Shown here: piece after piece, positions 56,439 to 64,000 of the stretch
How the letters are laid out: each line of letters begins with the position of its first letter
Position numbering within the stretch: position 1 is the first letter of the stretch
NCBI GenBank assembly: GCA_037501455.1
Contig: CM074855.1
Span: 32,459,001-32,523,000 of the forward strand
Direction: 5' to 3'
Source of the DNA: Lantana camara
Lineage: Eukaryota; Streptophyta; Magnoliopsida; Lamiales; Verbenaceae
Length of the DNA: 64,000 nucleotides
The notes under the pieces: model-generated
The model's input: only the letters and a program-made list of their open reading frames with translations
Databases searched by the model: none
Told to the model about the DNA's origin: nothing
Program-made: the position numbers and the translations under genes

Positions 56439-58250
56439 ATGGTTACTACCCGTTCCAGTGCAGCAGGGGGAGGAGATGATCATCCCCAGGACGTCAACAA
56501 CCGCCCCCTTCCACCAACAGTCGGTGGCGCACCCCCAGCAGGTGGATTTGTCCCGCTAGTGGATCCTTCCTCCACCGCCGCCGCTGGAGGCTCCGAAACC
56601 GGGGGCGTATCCCTATATGATGCCGCCACCAGGGTATACCTTAACCCCCACTCCCATGGTCCCCATGGTCCAACCTTATCTCGTTGGACAGATACAGCTC
56701 CCCATCATTATCCCAAAAGAAGTCGGCGGGGTAGAGTTACCCCCGCCAACTCCAGAGCAACTGAAGGTTCTATGTACCTAGTGTGAGGTTCAGGCGGTCC
56801 AAAACGCTTGGCAGAACTTCACTAAAACATACTTCCCCCAGGGGATGGCTGCTCAAATGGTCCCTTCCCAAGGGTGGTAAATCCACCCTCTTACGGCGGC
56901 ACAGACTGTTCTACAAGCCAGACCGCCACCCCCGCCTACCAAGGAGAAAGCTGCCCTCGAGAGAGGAGGAGATGAGAGCCCCCAAGCTAGTAAATGCAAA
57001 GGTCCAATGGAGAGAATCAACATTGAAGAAAAGGGAGACTCCCAAGCCTCGAAACGAGTCTCCCAGACCGCCAAACGAGGGGGCAAAGAAAGAGGAGAAA
57101 ATCTTAACCTTCTCGCGGCTGTGCAAGACCGGCTACAGGGGTTACAGGATATGGTCGGACAGCTCTCTCGAGTGCGGTCTCAAATCTCCCACGGGCGAGA
57201 TGAACGAGCCAATGCCGGAGACGCTCGTCACCACGACCGCCAGCCACGAGTCCCCCACCAAAGAGTGCCAGAGGAGAATTTTGGGACTTACGAATATCAT
57301 CTGCTTGCAAGGGGCTCACCCCTCGTAGAAGAAGTCTTGATGGGCAAAGTCCCCACTTCTATTAACCGCTATGATGGAACGACGGATACTACGGAGTATC
57401 TAGATCATTTCTTACACTTGATGCACCTGTATGAACACTCGAGCCACTATTGGGCCAAAGTTTTTGTAAATTCCCTAGTAGGCATGGCTTAAGAATGGTA
57501 CAAGCCGCTTCCGCCCCGCTCGATCCACTCATATGAAGAGTTGGCCAATGCTTTCCTCAACCATTTCAACTCTTTGAAGGCCCCCACCACCGCTCCGACA
57601 GCCCTTTACAATGTTATACAGGGCAAGAGCGAATCTCTCTGCTCGCTCTTCGCTCGATTCAACAAGGAAATACTGTAAGTGGAAAGGCCTTCCATGGACT
57701 TCTTGATCCCAGTGCTCTTCAAGGCTGTGGATCACAAACAATATGTGAGCAAAAAATTTGCAGATGCCATCGTGGAAAGGAGGTCAGGGTCCCTCATGGC
57801 GTTAAGGGAGGTTGCCGAGCCATTCTTTGCGCTCTAAGACATGTATGGGACAAATGGGTCTGGGCATCCCAGCCCAGTGAGGCACGAGCGGGGACGTGAG
57901 GATTCCAAGAAAGACCGTAAAAAATCTCCTCCTACTCCTCGTCATTTCGAGCGTATCCCTCTTTCAAGGCCCAACTCAGAAGTCTACAACCTTTCTGATA
58001 AGAAGCTCTTCAAAAGGCCCACAAAAATAAAAGAGATAGAGGTTTTGCGACGCTCGAGCAAATACTGTTCCTTTCACAAGCAGAAAGGCCATGACACAGA
58101 TGAATGGCGCCAGCTGAAGAACAAAATTCAAAGGCTTGTTGTTGGTGGTCATCTAAAAGAATTCGTGAGGGCTCTTGAGCGCTATAATGAGAGATCGCGG
58201 GATAGAAGGGGAAGCCCATCACGCTCAAGGAGCCTACGAGAGTGAGGCCC
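56439..58250 (+). pseudogene. gag: Tat-2 gag
   Basis: ATG at 56439 (MVTTRSSAAGGG). A frame change near 56610 and a TAG at 56779 break the N-terminal part. From 57007 the frame is constant to 58245 and carries the capsid-like region (LDHFLHLMHLYEHSSHYWAKVF) and the nucleocapsid motif. In-frame stops lie at 57490 (TAA, CAA in Tat-1), 57676, 57836 and 58243. The motif reads CSFHKQKGHDTDEW: the last Cys of the Tat-type zinc motif is Trp here, while Tat-1 keeps it. Gag is therefore doubly inactive. Confidence 0.85.
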
Positions 58251-58299
58251 TCCTGAAAGCAGCAATCGTGGAAAGTAGAAGGCAACAGAGTAGGAAAAT

Positions 58300-59225
58300 A
58301 TGCCCTTCGCGGTCATCAACATGATCACCGGTGGCTCGTCAGGGGGAGACTCGAATGCCTCCCGCCGCCGATACATTCGCAGCTACAATCAGCGCTCCGC
58401 TAGACCCAAACCTGTATACGCTATCAAAGAAATAAGCGTACCAACTCCCTCTAAGGAAAATGAAGTAGTAGGGTTCAGTGATAGGGACTTAGCTCATATT
58501 TTAACGCCCTGTGGGGAGGATGAAACCTCTGACTGCCCCAAGGTGGTTAACTTAGACGTCCACAATCACATTGTAAAGAGGGTGTTGGTTGATAGTTGAA
58601 GCTCTGTTAATGTTTTGCCTTACTCTACTTTCCAAAAGATGAATGTTACTAATATACCGCTCGAGCCCCTCAAGACAACCCTTATTGGCTTTGGGGGCTC
58701 TGAAGTTGTTCCCCGAGGAAAAATTCGCTTGGCCACCTCGTTTGGTCGCGTCCCGCAGCGAAAGACGGTCATGGTCACTTATGCAGTGGTGGAAATTGAG
58801 ATCCCTTATAACATTATCATTGGGCGACCCGCTCTTGTTAATTTTAAGGCGATCATCTCTACCTACCATCAGAAGATCAAGTTTTCGACCCCCAACGGTG
58901 TTGGCGAAGTCCTTTGTAATGTGTGAAAAGTGTGGGAATGCTATATGTTGTCCCTCAGAAAGCCTAGAAATGAGAAGACGTTTCAAGTGGGATCCACTAA
59001 AAAATCAGTAGATTTTCCAAATTTGGACGAAGACGGCCCTGTACGCAAAAGGGGCAAGCTGAACATGAAAAAAAACAAGAAGAAAGATCCCAACGACGGA
59101 ATGACACCGAGGGTGTCCCCCTGGGAGCGGTTGAGGGGTCCTCCGATAACGACAGCAACGAGGGTGACAAGGAAGACGCTGACAATCGCCTCACAGGGAA
59201 AAAGCGAGCCCTTGAACTCCCCAGA
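58300..59225 (+). pseudogene. Tat-2 protease and linker
   Basis: Same frame as gag. MPFAVINMITGG, VYAIKE and VVGFSDRDLAHI precede the aspartic protease. The active site reads V-D-S-stop: GAT AGT TGA at 58591-58599, where Tat-1 has GAT AGT GGA. After this, VNVLPYSTFQKM, LIGFGGSE and YNIIIGRPALVNF follow normally to 58926, so only one codon removes the active-site Gly. A linker with KVWECYMLSLRKP (the usual cleavage-region motif) and a charged stretch follow to about 59140, where the frame changes. Confidence 0.82.
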
Positions 59226-59992
59226 TCGGAGGTACGGATCGAGCCAATAGAGAAATTCCTCACGGTCGAATTGGAGCCAGGAAACAAGGATAAAACCACA
59301 TAAATTTTTTTTAGCCTATCGGGCCCTTCACATGTCCTGATGATTGGTTTTCTGAGGAAAAACATTGATGTCTTTGCGTGGAAAGCTTCCGATTTGACGG
59401 GAATAGATCCAAGCGTCATAGTCCACAGACATAATATGGACCCCTCCTTCAAGCCCATCAAGTAGAGGAAGCGAGATGCTAATGGGTTCAGGAGGAAGAT
59501 CATTGAAGAAGAAGTGAATAAGCTCCTGGAGGCAGAATATATCGAGCCCATTATGTACCCAGAATGGCTCTGTAATATGGTTCTAGTACCTAAGAGCCCT
59601 AATAAATAGCGTATGTGTAATGATTTTACTGATCCGAATAAGGCCTGCCCCAAAGATCCTTACCTGTTGCCCCGTATTAATCAATTAGTAGATTCGATCG
59701 TTGGATGCGAACTCATGAGCATGATTACTGCTTCAAAGTTATGCCCTTCGGGCTCAAAAATACAGGTGCCACGTACCAACGCCTTGTGAATCGGATGTTT
59801 GAGAAGGAAATTGAGGGCTCAATGGAGGTTTATGTGGATGATATGATAGTCAAGAGCAAGCGCCAAGACTCGCATCTGGAGGATTTAAAGAGCACCTTTG
59901 GCATCTTGCTTCAATACGGGAGGAAGTTAAACCCTTCGAAGTGCACGTTTGGCGTACGAGGGGGAAAATTTCTGGGCTACATAGTCAGCTAA
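59226..59992 (+). pseudogene. Tat-2 reverse transcriptase with deleted first catalytic Asp
   Basis: The pre-RT and RT start are readable with stops (FLRKNIDVFAWK, FRRKIIEEEVNKLLEAEYIEP, YPEWLCN). At about 59720 roughly 90 bp are missing compared with Tat-1 (39130-39220). This removes the MDAFQGY motif with the first catalytic Asp and the PEDRPKTSF block. After this the frame 59705-59992 holds FGLKNTGATYQRLVN, VYVDDMI and NPSKCTFGV, ending at TAA 59990. RT cannot be active. Confidence 0.87.
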
Positions 59993-60485
59993 CGAGGGAT
60001 TGAAGCAAATCCAGAAAAAATCAAAGCCGTCTTCGATATCCCTTTCCCCCGAAATCTTAGGGAGGTGCAAGTGCTGGTAGGGAAAATCATCTCCCTAAAC
60101 AGGTTCATATCACGCTCGGCGGACAGGAACCTCTCATTCTTCAAGATTCTGCATAATGCCCGAAATTTTGCTTGGACTGAAGAATGTGAAAAAGCGCTAC
60201 AGGACATGAAAGCGTACCTCTCGAGTACCCCCCTGCTTACCAAACCTATGGAAGGGGAGAAGTTGTACATTTATCTCTCTGTCTCTACAGAGGCTACGAG
60301 CGCAGTACTGGTTGTTGTGCGCGAGTGCAAGCACCTGCCCGTCTATTATTTAAGCAAAACATTACAAGGCGCAGAAAAGAAATATTTGGAGATTGAGAAA
60401 TTTGCCTTCACCCTCATCAATGCACCAAGGAGATTGAGACCCTACTTTCAAGCGCACTCCATTATAGGTTCTTACGGACCAACCA
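59993..60485 (+). pseudogene. Tat-2 RT connection and Ty3-type RNase H
   Basis: Frame from about 60065: LVGKIISLNRFISRSADRN, ALQDMKAYLSSTPLLTKP, YLSVSTEATSAVLVVV, VYYLSKTLQGAEKKYLEIEK, RRLRPYFQAH. As in Tat-1, the first catalytic Asp of RNase H is absent, a known trait of the ancestral RNase H in Tat elements. A one-base change near 60470 shifts the frame into the next ORF. Confidence 0.85.
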
Positions 60486-62180
60486 TTGAGACAAGTCCTT
60501 CCCAAGCCTAACGTTTCAGGGAGATTGATAAAATGGGCCATCCAGTTAAACCAGTTTGATCTAAGTTTCGAGCCCAGAATGGTCATACAAGCACAGGCGA
60601 TTGCTGATTTACTAGTGGAGCGTTTAGGGCTAGAGCCCGTTGATTTAGAAGATAATGGTTTATGGATACTGCACACAGATGGCTCATCGACCTCTCAAGG
60701 GGGAGTAGCGGGGGTTACCCTTAGAGATCCCAAGGGTATAGAAATAGACTTCGCTATCAAGTTGGATTTCCAAGTCACCAACAACGAGACGGAATATGAA
60801 GCCCTCATACAAGGATTACGCATCGCTTTTCAAAATGGAGCTTCCAGAATAACAGCGTATGCGGATTCGCAGTTGATAGCAAGCCAGATTGAAGGAACTT
60901 ATGAAGCTCGTGAAACCACCATGGTGCAGTACCTCGGGAAGACAAAGGAGGTCATCGAGAAATTTAAAGAATTTCACCTGCGTCAAGTACCCCGAGCGGA
61001 GAATGAACGAGCCGACGCTCTATCTAAATTCGTCTATGCCCTCGAAGGCACTTGCGAGCGTTCTGTTACGTTCCTTAGAACGGAGGAACCATTGATAAAG
61101 GGAGAAGCTCCTTCACGAGCGGTGCTCATGATTGACCCCAATGAGTCGTGTTGGCTTGACGATATCATTCGATTCCTTAAAGATGGTACTTGCCCGATCG
61201 ATAAAGTGGAGGCTCGTAAGATTAGGAACAAAGCTCCTCGTTTTTCTCTGGACAATGAGGGGAGGCTTTTCAAAAAATCATTTCATGGCCCACCAATGAG
61301 ATGCCTGAGGCCCTCGCAGGCTAAGGAGACTCTTGAGCATGTGCATGGAGGAAGTTGTGGAAATCACTCAGGGGAATGTATCCTCACCAAAAAGATACTG
61401 AGAAGTGGATTCTATTGGCCCACGGTTTTGCATGACGCCATAGTTGTTTCTAAGAAGTACCCCAAGTGTCAATTCCATTCTAACGTACCTCAATTACCAG
61501 CTGCTCAGATGATCCCTATTGATGTCTCATGGCCCTTTGATCAGTGGGGTATTGATATCGTTGGCCCTTTACCTATGGCGGTCGGACAGAAGAATTTCAT
61601 TATTTTGGCTGTTGATTACTTCACCAAATGGGCAGAGGCTGAAGGTGTAGCAAAAATCACCTTCAGAATTTTGAGAGACTTTATATGGAAGAATATCATC
61701 TGCAGATATGGAATTCTGAGGGTACTCATTTCCGAAAATGGGTCACAGTTCATCACAACATATACTAGGGAATGGTGTTCGAAGTTAGGTATTGAACAAC
61801 GCTTCACTTCCGTAGGTCACCCTCAGGCCAATCGTCAAGCTGAAATAACTAATAGAACCATTCTCCAACACTTGAAGACCATGATCGAAAGCAAGAAGAG
61901 AGAATGGGCTGAAGAATTGCAAGGGGCTTTATGGGCCTACCGCACAACTCCACGAACGGCTACAGGGGAAACACCGTTCGCCCTCGTTTACGGGTCCGAG
62001 GCCATAATACCTACAGAAATCACACAGGAATCCGCACGTGTTACGTATTTTGAGCCTGGAAGTAACGAGAGCAATAGGACCCTTGAGCTGGATCCATTGG
62101 AAGAGAGAAGAGACAACACCTGGTTGAAAATACACGAATACAAAGTGTCGGGGGCACGACAGTACAACAAGCCCCGTTAA
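60486..62180 (+). CDS. Tat-2 archaeal-type RNase H and integrase (564 codons open)
   Basis: Continues the pol frame after a shift, so its first codon (TTG) is not a true start. Residues 60-185: second, archaeal-type RNase H with D65 (HTDGSS), E103 (NNETEYEAL), D127 (AYADSQL) and D177 (ENERADALS) all present. Residues 285-330: integrase HHCC finger with H287, H294, C328, but Tyr325 in place of the first Cys. Core: D357 (GIDIVG), then LISENGSQF at 414-422 where the second catalytic Asp is Glu417 (GAA at 61734-61736), and E453 (QAEITN). GETPFALVYGSEAIIP follows at 494-509. It is the longest open frame in the window, but the two changes argue that integrase is dead. Confidence 0.93.
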   Translation: MRQVLPKPNVSGRLIKWAIQLNQFDLSFEPRMVIQAQAIADLLVERLGLEPVDLEDNGLWILHTDGSSTSQGGVAGVTLRDPKGIEIDFAIKLDFQVTNNETEYEALIQGLRIAFQNGASRITAYADSQLIASQIEGTYEARETTMVQYLGKTKEVIEKFKEFHLRQVPRAENERADALSKFVYALEGTCERSVTFLRTEEPLIKGEAPSRAVLMIDPNESCWLDDIIRFLKDGTCPIDKVEARKIRNKAPRFSLDNEGRLFKKSFHGPPMRCLRPSQAKETLEHVHGGSCGNHSGECILTKKILRSGFYWPTVLHDAIVVSKKYPKCQFHSNVPQLPAAQMIPIDVSWPFDQWGIDIVGPLPMAVGQKNFIILAVDYFTKWAEAEGVAKITFRILRDFIWKNIICRYGILRVLISENGSQFITTYTREWCSKLGIEQRFTSVGHPQANRQAEITNRTILQHLKTMIESKKREWAEELQGALWAYRTTPRTATGETPFALVYGSEAIIPTEITQESARVTYFEPGSNESNRTLELDPLEERRDNTWLKIHEYKVSGARQYNKPR

Positions 62181-62440
62181 GGAAAGAACATTTCAAATGG
62201 GGGATTTACTCTTAAAGAAAGTGGAGGTGTCCAAACATGTGGGAAAGTTGGATCCAAACTGGGAAGGACCCTTCAAAATCATACAAGTCAAAGCTAACAA
62301 CACTTACACGCTGGAGACACTTCAGGGCGAGCGCCTTCCTCGTCCCTAGAACGCATGTAACCTTCGGCGGTTTTATGTTTAAATTCTCTGAAGATGATGT
62401 TGTAAGAACCCGAAATCGGGCCCCCTGTACCCCATAATGA
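62181..62440 (+). pseudogene. Tat-2 integrase C-terminal region
   Basis: After the stop at 62178-62180, another frame reads GDLLLKKVEVSKHVGKLDPN, WEGPFKIIQV and TYTLETLQGERLPRP, then TAG where relatives have Trp (RPWN). This is the usual integrase C-terminal segment that binds DNA. It is out of frame with the core by one base. Confidence 0.8.
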
Positions 62441-63518
62441 TCACAAGTAAGTTATGATGAATTTTTTCTGAGTATACATGTCTATCTTTAAATCATGCAA
62501 ATAGTAAGACGCACATCCCTCGAGGTAACGAGCATGGGCAACAAACGATTATGGCGCTCCCATCACTCTTCACATAAGGAAAAAGGTTATGCTTACCCGG
62601 TGCTTTGCTCCGCACGGACCCCGCCCTCATAGTAATAGCCTGGTAACGCTCGTAACCAACACACTAAACCACTGAAAAGCCAACAACGTCAAAGTAGTAT
62701 TTATCACTACGGCCAGGCTTACTAAAGCTAACCCTCTAATTTGCGCTCGAAAATCAAACACGTATAAGGGAATATCCTAGTAGGCCTGGGCCGCTTATTA
62801 TAGCACCTAGAGCTCGAAAATGGGATCCTAAACATTATAAATTCAAGCGTCCAGAAAGAGGGGAAAACAGAGAGGAAAACTTTTTGACAAGTTTTTACGA
62901 ATTCATGAGCGGGCACCCTGAGATGGGAACCCTCGAATTCGTTCATAAGAATGGCACAAACTCATCTCTAAGGCGAATTTGCATAAGTCCTAAAGGTGAG
63001 ACGCTCGTTTAGGAACTTAGCTAATTTTTACAAGTAAGTCAAAGTTAGGGCTTCTTGTAAAGGGAACCCTCACGCACGTACAAAGACTTGGAACAAAACC
63101 GTACTTAGGGAAAATTTTCACAAATCTTGAGCCAGGGGCACTTCCAAAATAAGACCCTTGTACACGCCCAAAGGCTTAGCAAAGTTTTCCAAGTATTCTC
63201 TTATATTTTTTACTTAAGCTTAAATTACTCAAAGTCTTATTAGCAAAAGGTTTTGATAATAACAAGAACACAAGTACTAAAATAAAAGATAATCATGAAA
63301 AAGTAAACTTTATTTGAAAGAAGAAATGTTACAAGATTGCAAAACAAGGGCACCTTGGCCCATGGAAAACATTGAAATGAACAAGTACAGGGAAAGTTTT
63401 CTTAAATATCAAGGGGAGTGGTTCAAATGGCGGGTGCAACGTCCTCTTCCAAGTTCACTATTTCATGCTGAAGAGGAGCAGGGGGCCCTTACGCTTGAGG
63501 GACGGGCTCGATCGCATC
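62441..63518 (+). other. Tat-2 spacer between pol and the antisense ORF
   Basis: No coding signal on either strand. From about 62785 it resembles 49200-49790 of Tat-1. Confidence 0.7.
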
Positions 63519-64000
63519 CTAGACAATGAGAAGAGGCAGGCTCGCCGGCTCGGCATTTTCGATTGTTGTGAAAGGAGCGTCTTTAGTGACCAAGGCAGCA
63601 GGCTGGTCCACAAGGGCAGTTGCAGGGTCATTAGTTCCCTCGGTTGGTGTATTTGCGAGGGTCGATTCAGTTGGCGGATGGGTGGCTATGTATGCGTCTT
63701 GAGCAATTTTGACTATGAAGTCATATTCTGGCTCACTGATGCTGGCCTTGGGGTCCTCTACACCAGCCTCGGGTTCTTTGCATTGTTCATCAAAAGCGAG
63801 CCCCATGTTTTCCCTCCCTCGTGCGGAAATATCAGTCAGGCCTAGGTGGATCAGTTGCTCTATTTCCAAGTTAAAGACGTTTTGAGCCTCGTCATAGCAA
63901 TAGAGAGAGGCAGCGAATGCGAAAGCCTTGGAGTTGTAGAATTTGATAACTGCATCCTTGCTAGCCTCCACCAGGCGCTCGAAAAGCTGACGCTCAAAAA
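63519..64000 (-). pseudogene. Tat-2 antisense ORF, C-terminal part
   Basis: The minus strand is open from the window edge to a stop at 63519. It encodes KDAVIKFYNSKAFAFAASL, CYDEAQNVFNLEIEQ, GLTDISARGRENMGLAFDE, SEPEYDFIVKIAQDAYIATHP, and a Pro/Thr/Ala-rich tail. These match 49793-50380 of Tat-1 block by block (IKFCHSKAFNFVASL, DEAQKSFNL, GLTDPTARGRQDMGL, SEPEYNFLVTLIQDEYMAAHP), and the tails differ. The gene starts outside the window, so its state cannot be judged; no stop is seen here. Confidence 0.8.

Larger units (their letters stand above)
55504..64000 (+). mobile_element. Tat-2: second Tat-lineage element, 3' end outside the window
   Basis: LTR (55504-56357), primer-binding site, gag, protease, RT, Ty3-type RNase H, archaeal-type RNase H, integrase, spacer and the start of a convergent antisense ORF, in the same order as Tat-1 but without nested insertions. 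It serves as a template to read the interrupted Tat-1. All genes except the RNase H-integrase frame are broken by stops and indels. The 3' LTR is beyond the right edge. Confidence 0.93.

Overview
The window is plant nuclear DNA, almost certainly from an angiosperm and probably a dicot, and it is essentially all transposable elements. Both plant LTR-retrotransposon superfamilies are present, with their usual primer-binding sites: TGGTATCAGAGC (initiator-Met tRNA) for the copia and Tekay-like elements, and TGGCGCCG... types for the Athila-like and Tat-like ones. A Helitron Rep/helicase remnant and a LINE fragment are also seen. No host gene is recognised with confidence; one 139-bp candidate exon (12140-12278) is the only hint.

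Layout. 1-8460: decayed Ty1/copia element on the minus strand, cut by the window edge. 8825-12041: solo LTR of a Tekay-like Ty3/gypsy element (TSD TGACT). 12042-13307: low-copy-looking DNA with the candidate exon and a LINE reverse-transcriptase scrap. 13308-14809: solo LTR of an Athila-like element (TSD GTAGT). About 15140-15513 and 54127-54720: two halves of one Helitron Rep gene on the minus strand, split by a 38.6-kb nested block. That block is a Tat-lineage Ty3/gypsy element (Tat-1, 15519-54121, TSD GTACT/GCACT) carrying three insertions: Tekay-A (17781-28005, TSD CTTTA) in its gag; an Athila-like element (29483-39018, TSD CATGT) in its reverse transcriptase; and Tekay-B (40094 to about 49135, minus strand) after its RNase H. 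The far side of Tekay-B was lost in a deletion that also removed the Tat-1 integrase. 55504-64000: a second, related Tat element (Tat-2), cut by the right edge, with a 564-codon open frame for archaeal-type RNase H plus integrase.

How the parts relate. Every coding region shows stops, frameshifts or lost active-site residues, so no autonomous element is visible. Several copies look non-autonomous by design or deletion: Tekay-A has gag only, Tekay-B has no coding capacity, and the Athila-like element has gag and protease and a late ORF but no RT or integrase.

The most interesting signals are: (1) a spliced antisense gene in the 3' part of Tat-1, with its own minus-strand TATA box, and a homologue at the same place in Tat-2; (2) an array of about 13 short hairpin units in Tekay-B whose arms differ from unit to unit but stay complementary; (3) clusters of short GC-centred palindromes in the LTRs of separate families, including a copy of the Athila LTR cluster next to a TATAAATA inside the element, ahead of its late ORF; (4) an in-frame 582-bp tandem duplication in the Tekay-A gag.
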